Position numbers and translations under genes: made by a program. The notes below the pieces were generated by a model. That model saw only the letters and a list, made by a program, of their open reading frames with translations. It made no database searches and was not told where the DNA came from. Below are positions 23,136-33,819 of a stretch of DNA of 64,000 bases, piece after piece (positions within the stretch are counted from its first letter, which is position 1; the number at the start of each line of letters is the position of its first letter). The DNA comes from Datura wrightii. Its lineage: Eukaryota > Streptophyta > Magnoliopsida > Solanales > Solanaceae. The stretch lies in assembly GCA_035772735.1 (NCBI GenBank), contig JASDFA010000019.1:93184001-93248000 (forward strand). The letters run 5' to 3'.

Positions 23136-24371
23136 TCACATTTGGGGAGACCTCTTGCTCCTGGCGGGGTGCTAAAGCATAGAACCTATTTTGGCGCTGA
23201 CTGCCCGCTGAACTACTCGAGGCACCCTGCTGAGGGGGACGTGTTGCTGGATCGGCTAAACTGGTTGCTGGTGTACGGGCTCCACCACCCCCTGATCTGG
23301 CAGAAGGGTAATCCCTGAGTCCGTGTCCAAGTTTGCCACACCCGAAACAAGTATGCAAGCCAACCAGGCATCTCCCAGGATGATTCTTGCCGCACTCCGC
23401 ACAAGCTGGGAAAGTGCGCTCTATCTGCATGCTACCCTGACCCCTCGAATCTGGAGCCCTGCTCCTCCGATCCCCTCGGAACCTAGACAAAATACTGGCT
23501 GGTGATGGTGTTGGAGCAATAGACCTGTGCTGAGATGACTAACGATGTCCACCCCCTGATTTGGTCTGAGAAGTCCCATAACTGTCGGTCCTGGCCCTCT
23601 TGACCTCTCTCTGCCTCTGATACACCGATTCCATCTGCTGAGCATGCAACACAATGCGGGGAAAATCTATATCTCGATGCAACATGGTGATCCTACAGTC
23701 CTTATCCAGGTAGTCCGCCACTCCATGAACAAATCGGCTTACTCGAGCTCTCTGGTCTGCCACCAACTCTGGTGCATACTTGGATAGACGGGTGAACTCC
23801 AAAGCGTACTCCTATACTGACATGTCACCCTGCTTCAAGTTAACAAACTCAGTCGCCTTTAGCTCCCTCATCTCTCAAGGGAAGAACCAATCCAAGAATG
23901 TTGTGTGGAACTCTTTCCAACCTATAGGGCCTGCACCTACTGCCCTAGAATCTCTCCACTGTTTGAACCATATATGTGCTATCCCTTTTAGCTGGTAGGA
24001 GGCCAAATCAACACAATCTCCAGTCATCACCCCCATAACCTAGGTGATCTTTAGAATCTCTTCGATAAATTCATGTGGATCCTCCTCCACCTTGGACCCT
24101 AGGAACTCCATCGGATTCATCCTCAAGAAATCTCTAATCAGGGTCGCTGCCGCATTGCCATTCTGCGCGATATGTGCAACATCTTGCTGGTTGACCTAAG
24201 CGGTCAAGGCATGCACAAACATCTGGATAGCCGTCCGAAACTCCACGTGGGCAACTGACTCTGGTGCCTGGGGCTCCTGAATAGGTGGGGCTTGCTGATG
24301 CCCATGACCATTGCCATCTTTGTGGCTTTCACTGTTCCATTTCTTCTTCCGTTCATTCTTCTAGGAGCCAT
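23136..24371 (-). pseudogene. Element B gag
   Basis: The start at 24371 reads MAPRRMNGRRNGT, 193 bases from the primer site. A frameshift soon after moves the capsid region into another frame, seen as FLRMNPMEFLGSKVEEDP, YQLKGIAHIWFKQWRDSRA and, open at 23539-23802, LSKYAPELVADQRARVSRFV. Zinc knuckles are intact at about 23335-23415: CAECGKNHPGRC, then CFGCGKLGH. The C-terminal Ser/Gln-rich part joins protease. Stops occur at several tryptophan or glutamine positions. Confidence 0.9.
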
Positions 24372-24563
24372 GATTCTGCAATTGCGAATAGCATGAATTA
24401 GAAGGATAGAAAGACTTTTCATTGCACGACATAGATCATGAAGAAGGGAACATTTCCTAAAATTCTCGTAGCCTCCTTGTCATAAGTTTGGCGTGCTTCA
24501 CACCCATAAAAAAGACTCTACTTAATGCAGTTTTCAGACACCCTAGAACACTTCAAACCTATT

Positions 24564-24575
24564 GCTCTGATACCA
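24564..24575 (-). promoter_or_regulatory. Primer binding site of element B
   Basis: Reverse strand TGGTATCAGAGC, the initiator tRNA-Met type, four bases inside the 5' LTR at 24580. Confidence 0.93.
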
Positions 24576-24579
24576 AGTT

Positions 24580-26691
24580 TGTGACGACCCAAACGTAGAC
24601 CCAGATTATAACATGGGACAAGGAACCTCGAGAGACCCCAAGTCAACCCATGGCATATGCATATCTAACTTTATTCACGTTAAGAGAAAGACTAAACATA
24701 AAATATAGCGGAAACATAAACGTAACATAACATGCCATAACATACAAAATCACTAGACGTACATACAAGCTGAGTACTACATACGGTCTGAAAGCCTCTA
24801 TCACGAAGATGAGTTGATGGGACAACATCCACAACTAACCCGCCCAAACTAAAACAAAATATAAACATAAACGTCTAGTCATACGACCCTCAGAATATGA
24901 GGGCTCACCAATAAAGCTGATAGTAACTCCGAGATGGTCTAAGGATGAGGATGAGCCTGAGAGCCGGGTCCTGTATCATGAAACGATATAGCATAGAAAA
25001 TATGCGGTCAGTATGTGGAATGTATCGAGTATGCAAGGTAAGTAAAATGGATATTTAAAATATATAAAACTCTTAAATAATCATAAGAGTAGGACATCAT
25101 GCTCATATCATAAATATCATAAAATAACATAAGGCTCAAGGTATTCAACACATTTGTAATACAATCGTACTTATGATCATAAGAGGAAAGCTTTATTTAA
25201 CATGACTTGAGCCAAAATGCATAATCGTAAACATGCATCAATCATGAGGAACAGTGGGAGATTCTCTTAATCGACATACCCCATATGAGCACATATGGAG
25301 CCCAACTTGTAAACCTAGTCGGGAGGCCGTTCGTACCTTGCCAAGGGTATAACCATGAGGGGAGTGATATCACCATGAAAAGGGCCACTCGGTCCGGGGA
25401 AAGTCACAAGGGAGGTCCCAACATACCTAAGGTGGCATGTAGTTTTGAGATCCAGGGCAGAACCTAGGCCCCGAACCTACTCGGTGTTCAATACTACTCC
25501 TATAACATATATAGTGCTCATAGTGTATTATGAATGAATTAATGGGCTAGTTAAATCATGATAATTATTAACATACTTGTACATACGTGAACTAGCCGTG
25601 ACATAAGACCCGTGAGTCGGCTAAAACATACTTCATAAATTGTAGGGTTCATGCATACTTGTAGATCTTATGTATAACTTGTAAATCATCAAATCATGAT
25701 GGGTATTTGAATAAATCCACATTTCAAATCATAAGTCATGTTGGGCTTGAAAATATCCACAATTGAAATGAAGATCATAAATCTATTCATCATAGATCTT
25801 ACATAATTAGGCTGAATTTAGTAGAAATTGAAATCAATGATTTTAATATCAAATAAATTGTAAAATCTAATCAAAATCTATAAAATACGATGTAAATCAC
25901 AAATCATAATAACCCATTAGCATTTCATTACATTTTCACAAAAATTGACTAAAGACCCCATGAGATTTTTTCTGATAGATTTTCATGAATTAATAGAGAA
26001 TGGGCATGCGTGTGAATGAAAACACCCATTCGTAACCCTACATACCTGGGTAAGATCAGATTTCAAGGTTCTTCGAATGCCCAAGGAAGAATTGATGGAG
26101 AAGATCTTTAACTAGGCTTGATCTCTCTAAAATTTCCTAACTTGCATGCATGGGAATGAGGATAATTAGAGGATCTTAGCCCTATCTTAATGCCCATAAA
26201 AATACAAAAAATGACGTAGTTTAGGACCCTAGAGAATAGAAATTACAAAAAGACCCTTACTTAAATCGCAGGGTTTTGCTGACTGCGATTCCCCATAAGG
26301 GACTGGACGACTCATTCCCAGATGCCACGACTCATGGACACAAACCGTCAAGTCCACTGCCAGATTCCATCAGGGGACCCCACGAATCATGGTGGCTGAC
26401 CACGACTCGTGGTCTCCACCCGTGATCCCCACTGCCCATGATTTCCTTGTCAAATCTCCAGTCCAGACCATGGGTGACTCCACGAGTTGTGTGGCCTGAC
26501 CATGACTGGTGGTCATGCCCGTGGTGACCCCCTTCAGACCATACTCCTCTTTCCTTGACCATGAGTCACCCCACGACTTGTGGTCCCTCCTCACGAGTCA
26601 CCTAACGACTCGTTCTATGATCTAGTACAGAATTTTAGTTTTTCTCCGTTTCAACTCCCGGATCTGATCTTTAGGCTTTCGAGGTATAACA
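24580..26691 (-). repeat. 5' LTR of element B
   Basis: LTR of 2,112 bp, plus-strand ends TGTGACGACC and GGTATAACA. A cluster of CGACTCGTGG-like motifs, many with CG changed to TG or CA, fills 26290-26630 (U3). A near-dyad related to TCAGTAC-GTACCGA lies at about 25010-25033. The base after the right end (26692) begins element C gag sequence. The first five bases CTTGA would be the right target duplication; the left copy is outside the window. Confidence 0.92.
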
Positions 26692-27010
26692 CTTGAGGGG
26701 ACAAAGAAACCCTCCGGCAAAGCGTAACTTTCTAGTTTGCGGAAAATGTAGCAAGAACCATATAGGAGAGTTCTTGGTTGGATCAAATATTTTCTTCAGT
26801 GTGGAAAATCCGAGCATATGCATCGGAAGTGTCCTTTGGCTACACAGGGCGATGGCAGGGGTCGCACTCAGGCTACTAGTTCAGTAGCAGCTCCAGCAGC
26901 ATATCTTCCTCAACAGGGTGCATCCACTAGTGCAGGTGCTGGTCAGCGCCTGAACAGGTTTTATGCCCTAGCGTCTCGTCAAGAGCAGGAGGTCTCCCCA
27001 AATGTAGTCA
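26692..27010 (+). pseudogene. Element C gag, C-terminal part
   Basis: Zinc-knuckle region of gag. The first knuckle is CGKCSKNHIGE, with the final cysteine changed; the second is frame-shifted. It continues open from 26818 with HRKCPLATQ, an Ala/Ser/Gln-rich linker and LNRFYALASRQEQEVSPNVV, the family's gag-protease junction. The N-terminal part is on the other side of the A/B dimer, beyond the window. Confidence 0.85.
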
Positions 27011-27580
27011 CTGGTATGTTACAAGTCTTTCATCTTGATGTTTATTTATTGTTAGATCTAGGGGCTACTTTATCTTTTGTGACGCCCTATGTTGCTAGTA
27101 GTTTTGAAGTCATCCCAAAATCCTATCAGAACCTTTCTCATTCTCTACTCCAATCGGTGACTCAATTATAGCTCGATGGGCATACAGAAATTGCCCTATC
27201 CCAATCCTTCAGAAAGTCACTATAACAGATTTAGTAAAGTTATCCATGATAGACTTTGATTTTATCTTTGGCATGGATTGGTTGCATGCATGTTATGCTT
27301 CAGTGAATTGTAGATGTCGTGCAGTAGAGTTCCGATTTCGGGGTGAGTCAGTCCTAGAGTGGAAGGGTAGTTCAGTCGTGCCTGTAGGTCACCTTATTTC
27401 CTACCTTAAGGCCAGAAAGATGATCTATAAGGGTTGCATGTACCATCTAGTTTGGGTTAAGGGTGGTACATCCGATACCTCAAAGTTCCAGTCAGTTCCT
27501 GTAATGTCTGGTACCTGGAGGTATTCCCAGATGATCTACCCAGAGTCCCTCCGAGCGAGAGATCGACTTTGGCATTGACC
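27011..27580 (+). pseudogene. Element C aspartic protease
   Basis: The active site reads LLLDLGATLSFVTPY near 27050-27095, where close relatives have DPG. A stop at 27169 ends that frame. The rest is readable at 27246-27578, with FDFIFGMDWLHACYASVNCR and LKARKMIYKGCMYHLV. The frame drifts before RT. Confidence 0.87.
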
Positions 27581-28440
27581 TTCTTCTCGAAATGCAACCC
27601 ATATATATTCCTCCTTATAGAATGTTGCCAGCTGAGCTAAAGGAGTTGAAAGAATAGTTGAAGGATCTCTTGGACAAGGGTTTCATCAAACCAGGCAAAT
27701 CCCCATGGGGTGCACCAGTTCTCTTTGTTTGAAAGAAGGATGGTTCTCTTTGTATGTGCATTGACTATCGGTGGTTGAACAAAGTTACCATCAAGAACAA
27801 GTATCCTCTTCCCAGAATTGATGATTTGTTTGACCAACTTCAGGGTGCTAAGTGCTTCTCAAAGATAGATCTCAGGTCCAGTTATCACCAGCTCAGAGTT
27901 AGAGAGAGTGACATCCCGAAGACAGCCTTCAGGACTCGGTATGGTCACTATGAGTTTGTAGTATGTCTTTTGGACTAACAAATGCTCCTGCTATTTTTAT
28001 GGATTTGATGAACAGGGTGTTCAAGCCATATTTAGATATGTTCGTGATTGTGTTCATACATGACATCCTCGTATACTCTAGGAGCGAGGAGGAGCATGCC
28101 GCTCCTTTGAGGATTTTGCTACAGACTCTCCAAGATTGTCAATTGTTTGTTAAATTCAACAAGTGTAAGTTTTGGTTGAACTCAGTAGAATTTTTGGGTC
28201 ATGTGGTATCAAGTGAGGGTGTCCAAGTGGACTCTCAAAAGATAGAAGCGGTGAAGAATTTTCCTACACCAGTTAGCCCTTCGGACATTAGGAGTTTCTT
28301 AGGTTTGGCTATTTACTACAGAAGATATGTTGAGGGATTTTCGTCCATTGTGGCACTGTTGACTAAGTTGACCCAGAAAAAAGTCAAATTTCAGTGGTCA
28401 GATGCATGTGAGAAGAGTTTTCAAGAGCTAAAGACTCGAC
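27581..28440 (+). pseudogene. Element C reverse transcriptase with FIHD active site
   Basis: The N-terminal part reads DLLDKGFIKPG-type sequence with stops at 27656 and 27729. 27754-27978 is open with NKYPLPRIDDLFDQL and KCFSKIDLRSSYHQ. A frameshift near 27965 is followed by 27963-28460, which has SFGLTNAPAIFMDL. The catalytic FIDD of relatives reads FIHD at about 28052-28063, so one of the two metal-binding aspartates is histidine. FLGHVVSSEGVQVDSQKIEA and RSFLGLAIYYRRYVEGFS follow. Confidence 0.9.
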
Positions 28441-28870
28441 TCACTTCATCCCTATATTGACCGTACCCGAGGGCGTAGATGGATTTGTGGTGTATTGTGA
28501 TGCCTCTAGAATTGTACTTGGTTGTGTGTTGATGCAGCATGGCAAAGTCATTGCGTATGCCTCTAGACAACTAAAGAGTCATGAGAAGAATTATCCAACG
28601 CATGACCTAGAATAGGCAAAAGTGGTGTTCGCATTGAAGCTTTGGAGGCACTACTTGTATGGGGTGCAATGTAGATATGTTCACGGACCACAAGAGTCTT
28701 CAGTACGTGTTTACCCAGAAGGATTTGAATTCGCGACAAAGGAGGTGGTTAGAGCTTCTCAATGATTATGACATGAGTGTCCTTTATCATCTAAGCAAGG
28801 CTAATGTACTGGAGGATGCTCTTAGTAGGTTATCCATGGAGAGTGTGTCTCATGTGGAGAAGGAAAGGAA
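28441..28870 (+). pseudogene. Element C RNase H
   Basis: VYCDASRIVLGCVLMQ (near 28490) keeps the first aspartate. A TAG follows in HDLE. A frameshift near 28670 precedes the open frame 28659-29093, with MFTDHKSLQYVFTQKDLN and EDALSRL. Stops and shifts make it non-functional. Confidence 0.88.
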
Positions 28871-29350
28871 AGAATTGGTGAGGGATGTGCATCGACTTAC
28901 TCGCTTAGGGGTTCGCCTTATCGACTCGACATATGGTGGTGTGATTGTTCAGAATGGTTCAAAATCCTCTTTGGTGATTGAAGTCAAGTCTAGACAAGAA
29001 GGGGATCTGATCTTGGTAAAGTTGAAGGAAACGGTTCAAAATCAGAAGGTAGAGGTCTTCTCCCGAGGGGGAGATGGTGTGCTTCGATACTAGGTTCATT
29101 TGTGTGTCCCGGACATTGATGACTTGAGAGATCGGATGTTGCATGAGGCTCATGGTTCCCGATATTCTAAACATTCAGGTTCCACCAAGATGTACCGTGA
29201 CCTACGAGAAGTCTGTTAGTGGAACGACATGAAGAAGGACATTATAGAGTTTGTGACCAAGGGTACGAATTGCTAGCAAGTGAAGGTTGACATCAAAGAC
29301 CTGGAGGTGTGCTTCAAGACATTAGTATCAGTACGTGGGAGTGGGAAGAG
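28871..29350 (+). pseudogene. Element C integrase, part 1 (zinc domain)
   Basis: The linker RDVHRLTRLGVRLIDST and GDGVLRY end at a TAG (29091-29093). The zinc domain follows as LHEAHGSRYSKHSGSTKMYRDL; the second half reads C-x-x-C as TNC preceded by a changed residue. The sequence stops at the AAGAG duplication of element F and resumes at 35255. Confidence 0.87.
29346..29350. repeat. Target site duplication of element F (left)
   Basis: AAGAG, repeated at 35250-35254 outside the right end of F. The joined reading on both sides is the start of the integrase core of C. Confidence 0.95.
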
Positions 29351-30768
29351 TGATTAGCATGCCCAAGTTATACTTTATAATTTAGTTTTGCCTTGCTATC
29401 TATTTATTTATATACATTCTCATGTGTTTTTATGTAAATGTGAATATGTATTAACCCACATGATTAGTCCTTGTTTTTGAAGGTAAATAATGCATTTGAG
29501 GACTTAATTTATGATTTGGTGAAGTGGAGGAATGATATCTGGAGAGATACACCAAAGTTGGAACAAAATGAGGGATCACTGAAGGGTGTTGCGATGGGCA
29601 TCGTGTCACGGAGCCATCGCGGCAATGTTCTACCTCCAGGATTTAAATTGGGCGATTTCCAGAGAGCTTCCATGATACCTCCGTGTCACGGAGGCAGTGC
29701 TCCGCGATACACTCCGTGACACGGAGCCACTCCACTTCGGGCTAAATAGTTGCTTTTTCTCATTTACTATAAATAGGACCCTTAGCTCCTAAAAGCCGGA
29801 GGTCACGATTTTAGTCTGGAAAAACCACCTAGGAGTGAAGGGAGAAGTGGGAGAACTCACCTAGGGTTCATCAATTTTAACTTCTCTTCTACCAATTCTT
29901 GTAAGTAGGTTACTTTAACTATGTTTTCTTGTAATTTTACGAACATGAGTGGCTAGAACCCTCCCTCTAGGGTTGAAGCCGCAAGATATGATTGTGATTT
30001 TGCGATTTTGTTTTGGTTTTAAGTTATTGATTGTTGTTTTGTCTTGAATTCTTAATTATGGTTGTTTTTATGATTGATCACCATGAAAACACGCTCGTTA
30101 AACTTAGGCAAATGCTTGAGAAAGCAAACCTAGGGAAGAACATAAGAATGTAGGAAACGAGTTCTTGTCTATTGATAAGATTTTGTGGTTAGGATAGAAA
30201 TATACCTAATACCTTGCTTGGTTGATAAAATGGGATGAGCTAGACACCAACTTAGAACTATCACATCACCACTCGAAGAAGTAGTTGTGAGGCTAAGTTG
30301 AGTTAAATGATTAGAGGTATGAAAGTCCCTAATCAAGAGCATAAACCCCATAAACCACATCCACGTAGTGAATTGCCCACTAACTAGAAATAACATCCTC
30401 GCTCAACAATGTAGTAGTGAGGCTAGTTGGTCGTGTTTAGAGGTTCGAAAGACCATGAACATGCAATTCTAATTATGTGAGACGACAATTGATAGTTTCA
30501 TACTTAAACCATTGCAAATTGTAGTATCGCATGATTATCCGGATTTAGCTCTAGTTTCTCCTTAAATTAATTCAGAGTATTTCGTTGACCGTCCCTAGAC
30601 TTAATTAAATTTTATCGGAAAAAGTCTATAATCAACACTTGCAACATTTAATATCACACATGAACTCGATAGTTAGCTTAATTAGTCCAGTCCCTGTCGG
30701 TTTGACATTCGGCTCTTAAAAAGGGCCACTATATTACTTGTACGACCCGTACACTTGCGGGCTCATCA
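29351..30768 (+). repeat. 5' LTR of element F
   Basis: 1,418 bp. It lacks 11 bases found near the start of the 3' LTR. U3 contains perfect dyads: arms CCGTGTCACGGAG (29681-29693) and CTCCGTGACACGG (29712-29724), and GCGATGG with CCATCGC (29591-29597 and 29614-29620). TATAAATA at 29768-29775 follows about 45 bases downstream. The rest is AT-rich with no ORF. Confidence 0.93.
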
Positions 30769-30774
30769 AGTTTT

Positions 30775-30792
30775 TGGCGCCGTTGCCGGGGA
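30775..30792 (+). promoter_or_regulatory. Primer binding site of element F (tRNA-Asp type)
   Basis: TGGCGCCGTTGCCGGGGA, six bases after the 5' LTR. This site complementary to tRNA-Asp is typical of Athila/Tat elements and distinct from the tRNA-Met sites of the chromoviruses here. Confidence 0.92.
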
Positions 30793-30986
30793 CTCGACGA
30801 AGTTCAGCGAATTTGTTTTTTTGTGTGTGATTTTTAAATTTCCTTAAGTGTTGAAAAAAATTTTTATTTTTTTGTTTATTAGTTTTAGATTTATTTTATT
30901 TTTAGTTTTTAATTTGATACCCTTCTTAACGTGACATCATGGAATATAAATTGGTTAAATGGCGGATAGTCTTACTTTGATGAGTC

Positions 30987-31877
30987 TTGTTGAATTGTGG
31001 AGGACCCCACTTATGGAAACTCTGTAATACTTGTAATATATGTGGAGGTCAAAATGGCCATTGGGATGGCTGTCCAAATGCATACTCCCCTTCCCCAAGC
31101 CCCTACTATGATCCTTCTGTTGTTTTTGTTGATTATAGGCATGATGAAAATGAGGACTTGGAACGTCAAGCTCGAATAGAAGACATGCTAAAACAGATCC
31201 TTGAGCAAACAGAAGCAATGAAGGAGGAGAGGGAAGCATTGAGAATTTAGCACGAAGAAAATGGAGAGGCCCTAGAAATGATGAGCGTCAAAATCACGGA
31301 GATTATGGCTGAGGCTGAAGCTTGTGGTAAATTCCAGGTAACGGTTTTAGGCGATACTCAAGAGGAACTACAAGAAGAAGAAAAGGGTGAATTTTTTAAA
31401 GAATCCCAACAATTAGAATCTCTTGAGAGTCCCCATGATAGTCTCACACATATAGCCAATCCATTTATGAAAGAAGAGATAGAGTCCTACCCATTTGACA
31501 GTCATGGGGAATTAGATGTCGATGTAGAGAAGGTGGATACAAGTAAGGAGGTCAAGTACAATGCAGTTTCATATTAGAGGTGTATTGTACCCCACTCGAA
31601 TCATTTTTCGATATTGAGTTTGGTTGACAACCTAGAACTAGAGTCTTCCAAACTTGTGGAGAAAGATATAGAGGGGGAACAAGCCCCGTATATTCTGAAA
31701 TTTACTAATTCTGAAGGAAAGAATGACTTCACTTACTTAAGGACCAATACATGCCAAAGGCAACATCTATTGTTTGGTCCTTTGAATTTTTCACCACCAC
31801 CCCGTGAGCATAAGAGAAAATTAGAGAAGAAATTAGGGGTGAGATTCATATCCTCGAGGTGGAGGAAAAAGTGGTGA
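30987..31877 (+). pseudogene. Element F ORF: gag-derived zinc knuckle, coiled coil and acidic tail
   Basis: A single frame of about 297 codons is interrupted only by TAG at 31248 and TAG at 31575. The N-terminus has cysteine/histidine clusters (NCGGPHLWKLC, then CNICGGQNGHWDGCP) like the C-terminal gag knuckle of Athila/Tat elements. A Glu-rich helical stretch follows (RIEDMLKQILEQTEAMKEER), then an acidic region and a basic C-terminus ending KLGVRFISSRWRKKW. The start is uncertain; there is no ATG in frame near the cysteine cluster. I infer a shortened gag-like protein that might bind element RNA. The domain order is unusual. Confidence 0.65.
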
Positions 31878-31887
31878 AACTTGATAC

Positions 31888-31934
31888 GTTGTGCCGCGAC
31901 GTAAAATTAGGCGTTGCTTGGGAGGCAACCCAAG
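31888..31934 (+). promoter_or_regulatory. Post-ORF hairpin motif of element F
   Basis: GTTGTGCCGCGACGTAAAAT followed by a hairpin at 31917-31934 with arms CTTGGG and CCCAAG around AGGCAA. It starts 10 bases after the ORF stop, the same relation as in element E after pol. Confidence 0.7.
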
Positions 31935-33780
31935 GGTACCACAGGTACCATTTTAATTTCTTGCATTTGTGTTGATTTTATTTATTTTTCATCTTGTGTT
32001 GTTTTTGGTGAAAAGTTAAGCACATATAAAGGGGAAGTCTGAGTACCCGTGGAGGAGGAAGCTAAAAAGCATGGAAGAGAAGAAGTGTGGGGTCAAACAC
32101 CCACTTGTGAAAACTTGAAGAAAAGCATGTTGTTAGCTAGGCATAGAGGCTCAGGGAGTATTTCTCATCCTGTTTAAGTTTAATTTGATGTTATGAGGAC
32201 ATAGCATGATTCAAGTGTGGGGTGAGGAAAATTTTAAAATTTTTGTGCTTAACGATTTTTGGTGAATGTAATGCTTGTGAGAAATATTTGAAAAAATTTT
32301 GCGAGTCAAGCATGAATTCATCACCCGTTGGTTTTTCTTTTCGGTTCTTTTCCGATAGGGGGTCTTTGAACCAAACAATAAAAATTTTCTTTATCTGTAT
32401 ATAATGTTTTTAGTCATAGATAGAGATTATTTCCAATGATGGATGGATTACGACCGTCTTGAGGAAAATCAGTCAATAGGTTGGTTTTTTGACCCGTAGC
32501 TAATTGATGGCTTGATATTCTTGTTATGTGCTATACATGATTGTAAGATGCAAGTATGGTTAGTGTTGAAGCATGTAAGAAGTGTATAACTTTGTTGAGA
32601 CACCTACGCTCTTGAATTTGACTCTATGTGCAGAAAGCTTAATTTTGAATTCTTGTGATTAGCTGAGTTAAGAGTCTGCTGAATGTGTCTTGAATTGAGC
32701 ATATGCTGAGAGTGTAAGTTTTTCGAATATTCCGTGCTATTGTAGAATGTCTAGAACTTGTCTTGTGTGTATATAAAATGAAATGAAGGATGTGAATTGT
32801 AGGAGATGATTTAGGCATTTCTTTGAATGAACCTAAATGTTATCCCTCACTTTACCTATCTTTAATATTTAATCCTAGTTAGCTCCATTGAGCCTTGAGC
32901 CTATTCTTTGATAGCTACAACATAAGCTTAATCCTTTTTCTTTCATTAGCCTTGAGTTTGATCCAAAACTCCTAAGCGCGTAAGAAAAAAAATCCGGAAG
33001 AGTGAAGGAGTGAGAAACGGGAAAAAGGAGGAAAAGTAGCAAGTTGTAAAAGTTGAGAAAAGGACAAAGGTGCACTTGTGTGAAAATGGTTGATTATTAG
33101 TAGGGAGTAAGAAAATAAATGAATGAAAAAATTGCTTAAGTACTCCTTACTACTAAGCTGAGTGTGCTTAAAGAAAGGGGGAACAAGAAGAAAAAAAAAT
33201 TCAGGATTGAAAAGAATGAGGGTGAAGTAAGAAAAGAGATGTCCTTAATGAATGTTTGATGTATTAAAAGCGCTTGGGGAAGATAGTCACTACTACTGGC
33301 CAGAATAGTACCTACCCGTCTCTTAGCTTACATTACAACCCATTAAGTCCTACTTGATCTTACGTTCATACATCCTTAAATTAGTCGAGTAAAACACTAA
33401 GGGCAAGCTTATGGTTCACTACATGATGCATGTGAATTCTTTGAGAGAGCGAGCGTAATCTTATTCATATACCCATACATGTTGTGATTTGAAAATTTGT
33501 GAGTAAAAATGGGTAAACTCTCTTGTTGTGAGGGCACATGTTTAATGAGAGATAACATTCATGTCGGATTTCTTGATCGGTTGATTTGCATGAGTTTGCT
33601 AATACTGAAAGTCGATACTTGAGGTTAGGAAGTCTTAACGGAGTGGTGTATCATTTCATTGATTAAATCATGCATGCTCTATTTTTAACTTGCTATCTTA
33701 AATAATCATTATAGTTGTAGCTTGAATTGTCTTGCTAAATTAGTTATGTGTAGTCTTCATTTACATGAGATGTAAAAGGG
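31935..33780 (+). other. Element F long non-coding 3' region
   Basis: No supported gene. Two AAGTGTGGGGT copies at about 32083 and 32211 match the tract before the 3' LTR. Purine-rich stretches cover about 32985-33250. Parts match element H's interior on the opposite strand, e.g. the region around TTTCATTAGCC at 32940. Confidence 0.65.
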
Positions 33781-33819
33781 TTGTTCGAGGACGAACAAGG
33801 TTTTTAAGTGTGGGGTAGG
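33781..33819 (+). promoter_or_regulatory. Pre-PPT dyad and polypurine tract of element F
   Basis: The dyad TTGTTCGAGGACGAACAA (33781-33798; arms of seven bases around a 4-base loop) is followed by the tract AAGTGTGGGGTAGG, which abuts the 3' LTR. The same pair occurs in H at 62070-62107, and related dyads occur before the tracts of B, C and D. Confidence 0.85.

Larger units (their letters stand above)
3701..26691 (-). mobile_element. Element B: Tekay/Del-like chromovirus, split by element E
   Basis: Minus-strand element with 5' LTR 24580-26691, primer site, gag, protease, reverse transcriptase, RNase H, integrase, chromodomain, polypurine tract and 3' LTR 3701-6327. Element E (6766-19944) sits in the chromodomain. 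Removing E and one GTCCT copy restores a continuous reading frame. Without E, B is about 9.8 kb. It is the best preserved chromovirus pol here, but it still has stops and frameshifts in gag, protease, RNase H and integrase. Confidence 0.9.
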
